DNA of 64,000 nt from Cytophagaceae bacterium (GTDB lineage: Bacteria > Bacteroidota > Bacteroidia > Cytophagales > Spirosomataceae): contig CANHGO010000004.1 of assembly GCA_947460975.1 (NCBI GenBank), positions 1 to 64,000 of the forward strand. The letters are read 5' to 3'. Numbering within the stretch: position 1 is the stretch's first letter; every line of letters starts with the position of its first letter. Below the pieces are notes generated by a model that was given only the letters and a program-made list of their open reading frames with translations, was not told where the DNA came from and searched no databases. Positions 50,076 through 59,196 of the stretch are shown piece by piece. The translations under genes and the position numbers were made by a program.

Positions 50076-50834
50076 TTATTTTGAGCTGAAAGTAGCCGAG
50101 AAATATTCACGGTTCATTCGAGCTATATTTTCTATTGAAATTCCTTTTGGACATTCTGCTTCACATGCACCTGTATTTGAGCATGCACCAAAACCCTCTT
50201 CATCCATCTGAGCGACCATAGCTTGCGCACGTGTGGCCGCCTCTATTTGACCCTGAGGCAATAAAGCTAGTTGGGATATTTTAGCAGATGTAAATAACAT
50301 CGCAGAGGCATTTTTGCAGGCTGCGACGCAAGCGCCACAACCAATGCAAGCTGCTGCGGCAAAGGCATCATCCGCATTGTCTTTATTGATCGGTAGGTTA
50401 TTTGCATCTTGTGCATTTCCTGTATTCACCGAAATGAAACCGCCAGCGGCAATGATTCGATCAAAAGCAGATCTGTTAACGACTAAATCCTTAATCACAG
50501 GAAAAGCACTCGCTCTCCAAGGCTCCACGGTGATCGTTTCTCCATCTTTAAATGATCGCATGTGTAATTGACACGTAGTCACTCCACGATTAGGGCCATG
50601 AGGCCGACCATTGATGTACATCGAGCACATCCCACAAATACCTTCGCGGCAATCATGGTCAAAAGCCACCGGATCATCTCCTTCTTCGATCAAACGGTTA
50701 TTTAACACGTCAATCATTTCCAAAAATGACATATCGGTTGAAATACCACTCACCTGGTAGGTTTCGAATTTACCAGCGGTTTGGGTATTTTTTTGTCTCC
50801 AAATTTTGAGTGTCAGGTTTAAATGTCCTTCCAT
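50076..50834 (-). CDS. sdhB: Succinate dehydrogenase/fumarate reductase iron-sulfur subunit
   Basis: Electron-transfer subunit carrying three iron-sulfur clusters. The plant-ferredoxin 2Fe-2S cysteines are in [16 protein letters not shown] and TTCQLHM; the 4Fe-4S in [17 protein letters not shown]; the last set [17 protein letters not shown] coordinates the 3Fe-4S or remaining ligands. 252 residues. Electrons pass from SdhA FAD to the haem/quinone subunit SdhC. Last gene of sdhCAB, 9 bp after sdhA, followed by a terminator. Direction (succinate oxidation or fumarate reduction) is not readable from sequence. Confidence 0.95.
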   Translation of the reverse strand: MEGHLNLTLKIWRQKNTQTAGKFETYQVSGISTDMSFLEMIDVLNNRLIEEGDDPVAFDHDCREGICGMCSMYINGRPHGPNRGVTTCQLHMRSFKDGETITVEPWRASAFPVIKDLVVNRSAFDRIIAAGGFISVNTGNAQDANNLPINKDNADDAFAAAACIGCGACVAACKNASAMLFTSAKISQLALLPQGQIEAATRAQAMVAQMDEEGFGACSNTGACEAECPKGISIENIARMNREYFSATFSSK

Positions 50835-50843
50835 TGTATCGAT

Positions 50844-52823
50844 TTATTTATAAGATCTTTGAGCAATTTTGATATTTTCGTATTTCAATTCTTCTTTGTG
50901 AAGTTTGAAACTTGATTGTTTTTCGTATTCCCAAGCGGCTACATAGGCGTATTTTTCGTCATCACGTAATGCTTCTCCATCTTCCGTTTGGTATTCTAAT
51001 CGGAAGTGGCCACCACAACTTTCATTCCTGTCTAAGGCGTCAATACACATTAATTCTCCTAATTCTAGGAAGTCGGCCACCCGGCCTGCTTTTTCTAATT
51101 CTGGGTTTAAATTATCTATTTCACCAGGGATTTTAACATCAGACCAAAACTCTTTTTGAAGTGCTTGGATTTCTTTAATAGATGCTTTTAAGCCTTTCTC
51201 ACTTCTAGCCATCCCACATTCATCCCACATAATTTTACCTAAACGCTTGTGGAAATAATCCACAGGCTTTGAACCTTTGATGTTCATCAAGGTCTCTAAA
51301 CGATCACGAACAGCTTTTTCGGCTTTTACGAAATCTTCAGAATCCGTCGACATAGACGGTGTACGAATTTCAGCAGCTAAATAAGCACCGATTGTATAAG
51401 GAATCACGAAATAACCATCCGCTAAACCTTGCATCAATGCCGAAGCTCCTAAACGGTTAGCGCCATGATCTGAGAAATTAGCTTCACCTAAGGCGTATAA
51501 ACCTGGAACCGTTGTCATTAAATTATAATCGACCCAAAGTCCACCCATAGTATAATGAACCGCAGGATAGATACGCATCGGAACTTCATATGGATCTTCC
51601 CCAGTAATCTGTTTATACATATCAAAAAGGTTGCCATATTTTTCTTTCACAACCGCTTTTCCCATGGATTGAATTTCTTCGTCCGTAGGGCTATGCATAT
51701 TGTTTTTATTGGCTTCTCCTTTTCCATAACGAATAATAGCTGCTGCATAATCTAAGTAAACCGCCATTTTAGAGGATCCCACTCCAAAACCCGCATCGCA
51801 ACGTTCCTTTGCAGCTCTCGATGCAATGTCACGGGGTACCAGGTTACCGAACGCAGGATAGCGGCGTTCTAAGTAATAATCTCTTTCATCCTCCGGTATT
51901 TCATTGGCCTTGCGGGTATCGTTTTCTTTTTTGGGAACCCAAATACGGCCATCATTACGCAATGATTCCGACATTAAGGTCAATTTCGATTGATGATCCC
52001 CGGAAACTGGAATACAAGTAGGGTGAATCTGTGTATAGCAAGGATTCGCAAAGAATGCTCCTTTTTTATGTGCTTTCCACGCCGCGGTCACATTAGATCC
52101 CATGGCGTTAGTTGATAAATAAAACACGTTGCCATATCCGCCAGTACAAAGTAAAACGGCATGTCCAAAATGTCTTTCTAATGCTCCGCTGACAGAATCA
52201 CGGGCAATAATTCCACGCGCTTTACCGTCGATGGTCACGACATCCAACATTTCATGTCGAGTGAATAACTCCACGTTACCCATACCTACTTGGCGTTGCA
52301 AAGCTGAATAAGCGCCCAATAATAATTGTTGGCCCGTCTGACCCGCCGCGTAAAACGTTCTTTGAACTTGGGTACCACCAAAAGAACGGTTTGAAAGTAA
52401 TCCGCCGTATTCACGGGCAAAAGGAACACCTTGAGCGACACATTGGTCAATGATGCTTCCGGATACCTCAGCTAAGCGATGTACATTGGCTTCACGAGCT
52501 CTATAATCTCCTCCTTTGATGGTGTCGTAAAATAGTCGGTAAACAGAATCTCCGTCGTTTTGATAGTTTTTGGCTGCATTAATACCTCCTTGTGCGGCGA
52601 TTGAGTGTGCTCGTCGAGGAGAATCTTGAAAGCAAAATACTTTTACTTTATATCCTAATTCAGCTAAAGAAGCGGCAGCTGATGCACCTGCAAGTCCGGA
52701 ACCTACTACAATGATTTCCAAGCTACGTTTGTTGGACGGGTTGACCAACGGAACACTCGATTTGAACTTGGTCCATTTCTCGGCTAAATTTCCATCAGGG
52801 ATTTTGGCGTCTATTTTTGTCAT
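50844..52823 (-). CDS. sdhA: Succinate dehydrogenase/fumarate reductase flavoprotein subunit
   Basis: Catalytic subunit with covalently bound FAD. The dinucleotide fold is [19 protein letters not shown] (about residues 39-57), the flavinylated His73 is in [13 protein letters not shown], and the active-site segments [24 protein letters not shown] and [25 protein letters not shown] are intact. At 659 residues it matches the longer class-B type enzyme of Bacteroidota and epsilonproteobacteria, in keeping with the single five-helix SdhC. Sits between sdhC (19 bp) and sdhB (9 bp). Confidence 0.95.
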   Translation of the reverse strand: MTKIDAKIPDGNLAEKWTKFKSSVPLVNPSNKRSLEIIVVGSGLAGASAAASLAELGYKVKVFCFQDSPRRAHSIAAQGGINAAKNYQNDGDSVYRLFYDTIKGGDYRAREANVHRLAEVSGSIIDQCVAQGVPFAREYGGLLSNRSFGGTQVQRTFYAAGQTGQQLLLGAYSALQRQVGMGNVELFTRHEMLDVVTIDGKARGIIARDSVSGALERHFGHAVLLCTGGYGNVFYLSTNAMGSNVTAAWKAHKKGAFFANPCYTQIHPTCIPVSGDHQSKLTLMSESLRNDGRIWVPKKENDTRKANEIPEDERDYYLERRYPAFGNLVPRDIASRAAKERCDAGFGVGSSKMAVYLDYAAAIIRYGKGEANKNNMHSPTDEEIQSMGKAVVKEKYGNLFDMYKQITGEDPYEVPMRIYPAVHYTMGGLWVDYNLMTTVPGLYALGEANFSDHGANRLGASALMQGLADGYFVIPYTIGAYLAAEIRTPSMSTDSEDFVKAEKAVRDRLETLMNIKGSKPVDYFHKRLGKIMWDECGMARSEKGLKASIKEIQALQKEFWSDVKIPGEIDNLNPELEKAGRVADFLELGELMCIDALDRNESCGGHFRLEYQTEDGEALRDDEKYAYVAAWEYEKQSSFKLHKEELKYENIKIAQRSYK

Positions 52824-52842
52824 AATTTCTTATCGGCTGATA

Positions 52843-53511
52843 TTAATGAATCAAATGAAAATAAAATGCAATGGGCATGGAAGCAAATGTGGCAGAAATA
52901 ACGACTGCATATATAGCTCCAATACTTTTTATGGTAGGTGCATATTTAGGATGATTCCATCCTAAAGATTGAAATGCACTTTGGAATCCATGCAACAAGT
53001 GATAACCCAAAGAGATGCAACCTAAAACATAAATAATGACTACAATTGGACTTTCAAATACGATTTGCATTTCATTATATAGGGTATGCGCTTCCGTCAA
53101 GTCATTCGTAAGGCGAGAAAAATACCAAAAATGTTTCAAATGGATAATTAAAAAGAGCAATAAAAGCGTGCCCAATAACCCCATAGATCTTGAATACCAT
53201 TTACTGTTAGCCGCGCCGTCAACAACCGCGTAAGCGACAGGTCGTTTCTTTTTATTGTCAAGCCATAAACGTAAACCATCAACGATATGAAGCAGCAATC
53301 CGGCAAATAACACAATTTCCATAGTTCTAATAATGGGATTGGTTCCCATGAATTCAGCGCCTTCGTTGAAGGCCGCTCCGCCATCATTTAGAAAGATGGT
53401 GGCATTTAGTCCACAATGCACGATGAGAAAGCTGATTAAAAATAGGCCTGTGGTGGCCATCAGGAGCTTTTTCCCGAGAGATGAATTTAGAGATTTTGTT
53501 AACCAAGCCAT
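52843..53511 (-). CDS. sdhC: Succinate dehydrogenase cytochrome b subunit
   Basis: Membrane anchor with five helices that binds two haems b and the quinone (type B, no SdhD needed). Helix histidines are visible in LLHIVDGLRLW, FLIIHLKHFWYF and LGYHLLHGFQSAF, in positions expected for the haem ligands. 222 residues. The N-terminus begins with cytosolic WLTKSLNSSLGKKLLMATTG. Leads the operon and has the best promoter match in the region (53586-53617). Confidence 0.93.
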   Translation of the reverse strand: MAWLTKSLNSSLGKKLLMATTGLFLISFLIVHCGLNATIFLNDGGAAFNEGAEFMGTNPIIRTMEIVLFAGLLLHIVDGLRLWLDNKKKRPVAYAVVDGAANSKWYSRSMGLLGTLLLLFLIIHLKHFWYFSRLTNDLTEAHTLYNEMQIVFESPIVVIIYVLGCISLGYHLLHGFQSAFQSLGWNHPKYAPTIKSIGAIYAVVISATFASMPIAFYFHLIH

Positions 53512-53585
53512 AAATAAATGTATTTGTTAAAATTAAAATTACTCAAGCGTTTTATTTTTTTACTAAGCGAATGAATTTTAGCTAT

Positions 53586-53617
53586 CAAAAATACGACTCA
53601 AACGCGGGTTCTTCAAA
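53586..53617 (-). promoter_or_regulatory. Bacteroidota-type promoter of sdhCAB
   Basis: Minus strand: TTTG (53617-53614), 20-nt spacer, TATTTTTG (53593-53586), 74 nt before the sdhC ATG; both elements and the spacing fit the consensus. Confidence 0.6.
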
Positions 53618-53693
53618 TTAATCGATTAAAAAATCCATTTTTTTTAAATAATTGGATTTGCCTTATTAACTTTCCTATTCACAAATAGTTTTT

Positions 53694-56522
53694 ATGTCGG
53701 TAAGAAAAATTGCTTATTCCTTTTTAGTTTTTTTTCTAGGTTGTTTCGGTAGTTATGCTACCCATTTAAAAGGTGGTGAAATTACGGTAAAGCGTATTTC
53801 AGATAGAACGTTGACATACGAATTTACATTAACTACCTATACCGAAAATAACCGGGCGAATCAGGATCAGGGAGATGTTAATTTTTGTTTTGGGGATGGT
53901 ACAGCTATTTTTAAAGCAAAAAGATGTTGTGGTAGCCCAATAGATATCGGAAATGGGACCATGAAAAATATCTATAAGATTGAGTACACCTATCCGGCTC
54001 CCGCACTTTTTTATCGGGTTTCAGTTGCAATACCTAATCGGAACGATGGGGTAAGAAATATAACCCGTTCGGTGGAAGTTCCTTTTTATGTAGAAACCAC
54101 CTTTTCTATTAATTCTGGTTTAGGGCAAAACTCAACCCCCTTGCTATTAAATCCAGCGGTTGATTTGACTGCTGTAATTGGTCAGCCCTTCATTCATAAT
54201 CCCAATGCCGTAGATGCAGAAGGAGATAGTTTGGCTTACCGTTTATCTGTTTCCAAATCGGGAGATTATGAAACATGTTCCTCGGTAAGTAGGGGATTGA
54301 TGGCACCGAATTTTCGTCAACCCAATGAAGTGGCTGCTGTGCCTTCCTCATTTACGATCAACTCATTGAATGGAGATTTGATTTGGAATGCTCCTCAAGA
54401 GGTGGGTTTGTACAACTGTGCTTTCATTATTGAAGAATGGAGGAATGGCGTTAAAATTTCTGAAACAGTCAGGGATATGCAGATTGAAGTTAAAGACGTG
54501 GACAATAGGGCACCTAAAATAACGGTGCCACCTGATGTTTGCGTTCAAGCCGGCACTTTTTTAAGTGAAACGATTTTGGCTAGTGATGTTTTATCTAAAT
54601 CGGGCCGATTGGATCCTGTAACGATTTACAGCTTTGGGAATGTATATGCAATGGACACTGTTTATGCCGTTAAACAACCTTATGCGACTTTTTCATCGTC
54701 CCCCAAACAGACAAGTCCTGCTACGGGAGTATTTAAATGGCAAACGGCCTGTCAGCATATTCGAAAAGAGACGTATGATATTTTCTTTAAAGTGGAGGAT
54801 AACCCACCTGTGAATGTAGGCGGTGGTATCAAGTTGGTCGACAGTAAAATCTGGAAAGTACGCGTCATAGCGCCTACTGTCAAAGGCTTAAAGGCGACGA
54901 TTAAATCGTCTACGGCCAGCGCATTATTGACATGGAATTTTTATGCATGTGCGCTGCCTAATGCAAAAATCATCATTTTCCGAAAACAAGCTGCCTGTAA
55001 TCCTGTGGTAAATAAAACATGCCAAACAGGAATGACATTGACTGGTTTTACGGAGATTGGCCGAGTAGATGTTACAAAGACTTCGTTTGAGGATACGAAC
55101 GGTGGAGCGGGTTTAATGAAGAATGCGAATTACACCTATGTGTTAGTGGTCATATTTACTAACAGCAAAGGCTCGGACGATTATAGTCCTATGTCGGAAT
55201 CAGCCTGCGTACTTATTCCATCTGCGGCTCCATTAATGACAAATGTGTCTGTGGTGAAAACGGATGCTAAAGTAGGAGAGATGTTGGTCAAATGGACTAG
55301 GCCGTTAAAATTAGATACTGTTTTTTATCCGGGTCCTTATCAGTATGTTGTTCAGAGAGCGGATGGCCAAAGTGGAAGTAATTTTACTCCAATTTCTTTA
55401 GGAATTCCGGCTCAAATTTCGCCGGCCAAACTGGATACAGTTTATGCGGACAAGAATTTAAATACGGGTGCCAGTGCATATCGGTATAAAGTAGATTTTT
55501 ATTACTCTCAAAATAAACAGTTCAAATTATTGGATTCGCCTAGTCCGTCAAGCTCCGTCTTTTTATTGGGCCAAGCGGCTGTGAAATCTGTTAAGTTGGC
55601 CTGGTCAGCGAGTGTACCTTGGTCGAATGATTTTCAAGTGCATCGCGTGTATCGCGAGACGCCTCGGGGTTCAGGGAAGTTCAATCAAATTACTGAGGTA
55701 TCGGTTGCCGGCCCTAATACCTATACTTTTACGGATCAGGGAATAGATTTTTATACCCAAGATGGCAAATTTGACATGGTTATTTCACCGGATTCAACGT
55801 ATTGTTATTACGTAGAGACTGTTGGCACCTATGGGGAAGGTTTGCCTCGAATAGGCCTAATCAATGCTTCACAAACTGTATGCGTAAAGCCACAATCCGA
55901 TGTAAATCCATGTGCGCCTAAATTGAGCTTGGCCGCTTTAAATTGTGAAAGTTTGGATGCTTCGTTGAATTGCCAGTTTACAAGCTTTACCAATACGCTT
56001 ATTTGGACACCTACATTAACGGGATCTTGTGATCAAAGCATTGCGAGCTATCGAATTTATTATTCGAAGGATGGGACAACATTTGGGAAAATAGGAGAAG
56101 TTTCTGATTTAAAATATTTGCATCAAAAAACGGACTCTTTTATTGGTTGTTATTACATTACTGCCATAAGCCAATTGGGCAAGGAATCGGCCAAAAGTGA
56201 AATTGTTTGCCAAGACAATTGCCCTTCATTCGATTTGCCTAATTTGTTTAGTCCGAACGGGGATGGTAAAAATGATGTATTTCAAGCCATGCGATGCCCA
56301 CGATTTGTTACGCAGGTTACTTGTAAAATAGTGGATCGAAATGGCCAATTAGTCTATCAATATTCAGGAGATATCAATGGATTTGGTTGGAATGGAAAGG
56401 ATTTAAATGGCAATGTCATGGCAGCTTCTACCTATTTTTATACCTGTGATGTGATATTTGATGTGAAGAATGAAGCGTTAAAGAGTAAGCAGTTGAAGGG
56501 TTGGGTAGAGTTGGTAAAATAA
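53694..56522 (+). CDS. Large secreted protein with T9SS type B (gliding-associated) C-terminal domain
   Basis: A 942-residue exported protein: signal peptide SFLVFFLGCFGSYA (cleavage near residue 22) followed by THLKGGEITVKRISDRTLTYEFTLTTYTENN, a start shared by a recurring Bacteroidota group. The body (about 130-840) contains repeated beta-sandwich stretches, some FN3-like, with cysteines. The last 90 residues (LPNLFSPNGDGKNDVFQAM ... GFGWNGKDLNGNVMAASTYFYTCDV) are the T9SS type B sorting domain named gliding motility-associated C-terminal domain. Surface adhesin or gliding role is plausible but unproven. It lies 6 bp before the DCC gene. Confidence 0.9.
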   Translation: MSVRKIAYSFLVFFLGCFGSYATHLKGGEITVKRISDRTLTYEFTLTTYTENNRANQDQGDVNFCFGDGTAIFKAKRCCGSPIDIGNGTMKNIYKIEYTYPAPALFYRVSVAIPNRNDGVRNITRSVEVPFYVETTFSINSGLGQNSTPLLLNPAVDLTAVIGQPFIHNPNAVDAEGDSLAYRLSVSKSGDYETCSSVSRGLMAPNFRQPNEVAAVPSSFTINSLNGDLIWNAPQEVGLYNCAFIIEEWRNGVKISETVRDMQIEVKDVDNRAPKITVPPDVCVQAGTFLSETILASDVLSKSGRLDPVTIYSFGNVYAMDTVYAVKQPYATFSSSPKQTSPATGVFKWQTACQHIRKETYDIFFKVEDNPPVNVGGGIKLVDSKIWKVRVIAPTVKGLKATIKSSTASALLTWNFYACALPNAKIIIFRKQAACNPVVNKTCQTGMTLTGFTEIGRVDVTKTSFEDTNGGAGLMKNANYTYVLVVIFTNSKGSDDYSPMSESACVLIPSAAPLMTNVSVVKTDAKVGEMLVKWTRPLKLDTVFYPGPYQYVVQRADGQSGSNFTPISLGIPAQISPAKLDTVYADKNLNTGASAYRYKVDFYYSQNKQFKLLDSPSPSSSVFLLGQAAVKSVKLAWSASVPWSNDFQVHRVYRETPRGSGKFNQITEVSVAGPNTYTFTDQGIDFYTQDGKFDMVISPDSTYCYYVETVGTYGEGLPRIGLINASQTVCVKPQSDVNPCAPKLSLAALNCESLDASLNCQFTSFTNTLIWTPTLTGSCDQSIASYRIYYSKDGTTFGKIGEVSDLKYLHQKTDSFIGCYYITAISQLGKESAKSEIVCQDNCPSFDLPNLFSPNGDGKNDVFQAMRCPRFVTQVTCKIVDRNGQLVYQYSGDINGFGWNGKDLNGNVMAASTYFYTCDVIFDVKNEALKSKQLKGWVELVK

Positions 56523-56528
56523 CAAAAA

Positions 56529-56882
56529 ATGCATGTAATTATTGACGGGGATTGCCGTTTTTGCCTGGGGTCAACTAAAATACTTCGACGTATTTTGGCA
56601 GGAGAATTACATGTAATTACTCAATATGACCTTAAATATGTTGATTTTCAAAATCGATTTTCCCCTTCTGATTGGGCTGTTGATAGCATCAAATTGATTG
56701 TTGGCGATCAACTATTCATGAAGTCTCAGGCTATTTCTAAATTAATGGTTGGGGCTCATTGGTACTTCCAACCTTTGCGTATTTTCTTTTTATTGCCTAC
56801 GCGTCTTTTGGATGCTATGTATGATTTCATAGCTAAGAATCGGTACTTATGGGGAAAAGGAAATAACTGTGAAGTTATTTAG
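56529..56882 (+). CDS. DCC (DUF393) family thiol-disulfide oxidoreductase-like protein
   Basis: A 117-residue protein starting HVIIDGDCRFCLGSTKILRR, with the DxxCxxC motif of the DUF393/DCC family. Features further on (AISKLMVGAHWYFQPLRIFFLLPTRLLDAMYDFIAKNRY) fit the family C-terminus. These small proteins have a thioredoxin-like fold and presumed redox activity with no defined substrate. Downstream of the large surface protein by 6 bp, so probably co-transcribed; overlaps the convergent lipoprotein esterase by 8 bp. Confidence 0.85.
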   Translation: MHVIIDGDCRFCLGSTKILRRILAGELHVITQYDLKYVDFQNRFSPSDWAVDSIKLIVGDQLFMKSQAISKLMVGAHWYFQPLRIFFLLPTRLLDAMYDFIAKNRYLWGKGNNCEVI

Positions 56883-57969
56883 GAGTGTAGGGAGTTGTTT
56901 GCGTGAAGAAACTCAGCGGTAAAGATTGATCCCAACGATTGGCTGCTTGCTCAAGTCCCGCACTATTGAAGTGAATGCCGTCCCATCTGTATTTTTCGCC
57001 AGTTAAAGTTTCTAAATCAGCTCCAACGATGGTGTTTTTGATTTCATTTAAAATTCTTCTTTGGGCAGACTTAACTTTCATGATCGGTTCAGCGGTTCCA
57101 CCTGTATTGCTTTTTGCAATGGAGAATGTTAATTGGGGTGCATCCAATAGATCTCTTGTTTTCTGAATATACATTTTAGTGGATTCTACGATCGTATTTT
57201 CTGTCAACAAACCATCATTCTCCCCATGAATGACTAAAATCCCTCTTAATCCTATTTTTGAAATTTCATTCACTAAGCGTTTTTCATATAAATAAAAAGG
57301 ATATCGCCCCTTCCAATCAAAAAATGGATGTTGAAATGGTAAACCCATAGCTGAAAGTCCCCATTGTTCTGAAGTAGAACCTCCAATTCCTGTGTTATAT
57401 ATTCGTACGGGAATATTTAATTTTACTTTTAATTTTTCAGCTAAACGTCCCCAGAAATTATTCACATTTCCTGAAGAATAATTCAAGACGGAAGCCCAAG
57501 TTGGGTCATAATTCTCAATGGTATAGGGGGTCTGTCCTTCCGCTAGGGAATGTCCAATGACGGCAAAGACTTCGCCGACCTTCACATTCCAAGTTAAAAG
57601 TGTATCGGTGTAGACTTTGTTATCGTTGAATAATTGGATTTGTGGGTAATATCCACCGGCTTTTAAAGTAAACTTACCTTTGAATTCATTGGTAGTTGGG
57701 TCTATCGCGAGAGTCAACCAATCAGTCGAAACACCTCCTAATGAACTATTGAATTTTATTTTTGCCGATTGAAAACTTTTGTCAGATTTTCCAACGATCG
57801 TAATAGAACCTTCATTGTTTGCATTTCTTTGAGCAAAATCAATACTTTTGGCTATGTCAATGATAACCTTTGAGTTGGCAATAAATTTAGGTGCAATATC
57901 TTCTGACTTACAACCATTTAGTAAGAGAATTAAGCCCAAAAATGGTAATATCGATAAATTTTTAATCAT
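56875..57969 (-). CDS. SGNH/sialate O-acetylesterase-like lipoprotein
   Basis: A 364-residue lipoprotein: signal peptide with lipobox LLNGC (Cys20). An N-terminal beta domain (about 35-130; QRNANNEGSITIVGK ... VKVGEVFAVIGHS) leads into an esterase fold: nucleophile Ser141 in GHSLAEGQ, block III-like IYNTGIGGST (Asn192), VIHGENDG, and the C-terminal Asp330/His333 in DGIHFNSAG. The substrate is presumably an acetylated sugar. The beta domain is clearly paralogous to the 59197-61392 protein (NEGSITIVGKS against NEASIAIMGKC), but the two use different catalytic wording. Monocistronic. Confidence 0.78.
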   Translation of the reverse strand: MIKNLSILPFLGLILLLNGCKSEDIAPKFIANSKVIIDIAKSIDFAQRNANNEGSITIVGKSDKSFQSAKIKFNSSLGGVSTDWLTLAIDPTTNEFKGKFTLKAGGYYPQIQLFNDNKVYTDTLLTWNVKVGEVFAVIGHSLAEGQTPYTIENYDPTWASVLNYSSGNVNNFWGRLAEKLKVKLNIPVRIYNTGIGGSTSEQWGLSAMGLPFQHPFFDWKGRYPFYLYEKRLVNEISKIGLRGILVIHGENDGLLTENTIVESTKMYIQKTRDLLDAPQLTFSIAKSNTGGTAEPIMKVKSAQRRILNEIKNTIVGADLETLTGEKYRWDGIHFNSAGLEQAANRWDQSLPLSFFTQTTPYTPK

Positions 57970-58020
57970 AGAATTGTTGGGCTATGTGTTTTCTGTATTT
58001 CAGAAAACGCTTCATTTTTT

Positions 58021-58028
58021 TATCTTTG
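58021..58028 (+). promoter_or_regulatory. -7 element upstream of fabD
   Basis: TATCTTTG (TAnnTTTG) 33 nt before the fabD ATG; no TTG at the -33 distance, only TTC. On the opposite strand TAAATTTG (58040-58033) could serve the divergent esterase gene. Confidence 0.4.
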
Positions 58029-58061
58029 CAAACAAATTTACATTAAATAATTAATTTATAA

Positions 58062-58946
58062 ATGAAGGCATATATATTTCCTGGTCAAGGGTCGCAATTT
58101 CCAGGAATGGGAAAAGATTTATTTGAAAATTATTCGTTTGCTAGGGAAATATTTTCTGAAGCGGATGAACTTCTTGGATTCTCCCTTTCTGAAATCATGT
58201 TTAACGGCTCCGAAGATGAGCTTAAGCAAACCAAAGTAACCCAACCGGCTATTTATTTACATTCCATATTAATTGCCAAATTAGGTACAAACTTTAAGCC
58301 TGAAATGGTGGCAGGTCATTCTCTTGGTGAATTCTCTGCTTTAGTGGCCTCCGGAGGATTAAGTTGGCAAGACGGTTTATCTTTAGTTTCCAAGCGAGCA
58401 TTAGCCATGCAAAAAGCATGTGAAATTGAACCTAGCACCATGGCTGCTGTTTTGGGATTAAGTGATGAACAAATTGAAAAAGTTTGTGCAGAGTTTGATG
58501 GCGAGGTAGTAGCCGCCAACTTCAACTGTCCAGGACAAGTGGTTATATCAGGTAGTATAAAAGGAATTGAGCTTGCGGGAGAAAAATTAAAAGAAGCTGG
58601 TGCGAAAAGAGTATTGTTGTTACCCGTAGGCGGTGCCTTTCATTCCCCTTTTATGGAACCGGCAAGATTGGAGTTAGCTGCGGCCATTGAAGCTGCCAAA
58701 ATTGATCGCCCCATTTGCCCTATATTTCAAAATGTAAACGCAAAGTCCTCCCAAAATGAAGTTGAAATCAAAGAAAATTTAATCGCCCAATTGACCGGTC
58801 CGGTTCGTTGGACTCAAACCATCGAAGCGATGATTTCTGCTGGGGCCACTGACTTTATTGAATGTGGACCTGGAAAAGTGTTACAGGGCCTAGTGAGGAA
58901 AATCAATGTGGAGGCAATGGTGTCTTCCATGGAACTGATTAGCTAA
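58062..58946 (+). CDS. fabD: Malonyl-CoA:ACP transacylase
   Basis: Loads malonyl groups onto ACP for fatty-acid synthesis. The N-terminal FPGQGSQFPGMGKDLFE, nucleophile Ser in MVAGHSLGEFSALVASG (about residue 90), the Arg helix SKRALAMQKAC, the second catalytic residue in LLPVGGAFHSPFMEPAR, and the terminal FIECGPGKVLQGLVRKI are all present. 294 residues is typical. Works with acpP and fabF encoded at 46-48 kb. Monocistronic; a tRNA gene follows 128 bp downstream. Confidence 0.95.
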   Translation: MKAYIFPGQGSQFPGMGKDLFENYSFAREIFSEADELLGFSLSEIMFNGSEDELKQTKVTQPAIYLHSILIAKLGTNFKPEMVAGHSLGEFSALVASGGLSWQDGLSLVSKRALAMQKACEIEPSTMAAVLGLSDEQIEKVCAEFDGEVVAANFNCPGQVVISGSIKGIELAGEKLKEAGAKRVLLLPVGGAFHSPFMEPARLELAAAIEAAKIDRPICPIFQNVNAKSSQNEVEIKENLIAQLTGPVRWTQTIEAMISAGATDFIECGPGKVLQGLVRKINVEAMVSSMELIS

Positions 58947-59028
58947 TTGGAAAAATTAAAATTAATAGCTTGATTTTCAGCGCTTGAACATAATTCTAGA
59001 GAAATAATTCAATTATTTTGAAGCAATG

Positions 59029-59060
59029 TTTGATAATTACAGAGCAAGCGCTTAATTTTG
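59029..59060 (+). promoter_or_regulatory. Promoter of tRNA-Gln
   Basis: TTTG (59029-59032), 20-nt spacer, TAATTTTG (59053-59060), 14 nt before the tRNA 5' end: a clean Bacteroidota-type promoter that gives a very short leader. Confidence 0.65.
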
Positions 59061-59074
59061 CACTCTATTAAGAT

Positions 59075-59145
59075 TGACCTATGGTGTAAAGGTAACACAC
59101 CAGTTTTTGGTTCTGGTTTTCTAGGTTCGAATCCTAGTAGGTCAA
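59075..59145 (+). tRNA. tRNA-Gln (anticodon TTG)
   Basis: A complete cloverleaf folds by hand: acceptor TGACCTA / TAGGTCA, D-arm GTGT...ACAC, anticodon stem CCAG / CTGG with a 7-base loop TTTTGGT (anticodon TTG reads CAA), T-arm CTAGG TTCGAAT CCTAG, discriminator A. The stem has one T-T mismatch at its loop end. CCA is not encoded. Followed immediately by a strong terminator and preceded by its own promoter. Confidence 0.93.
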
Positions 59146-59146
59146 C

Positions 59147-59179
59147 AAAAAGCCCCAAATATTCATTTGGGGCTTTTTT
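59147..59179 (+). terminator. Bidirectional terminator after tRNA-Gln
   Basis: Perfect 14-bp stem (AAAAAGCCCCAAAT / ATTTGGGGCTTTTT) with an ATTC loop; also terminates the convergent T9SS esterase gene. Confidence 0.9.
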
Positions 59180-59196
59180 AATGCGTTTTTTTGTGA

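Noticed and set aside
59075-59145. tRNA-Gln as an integration site for the 59-64 kb group
   Set aside because: No repeat of the tRNA 3' end and no integrase seen; base composition looks like the rest of the window.
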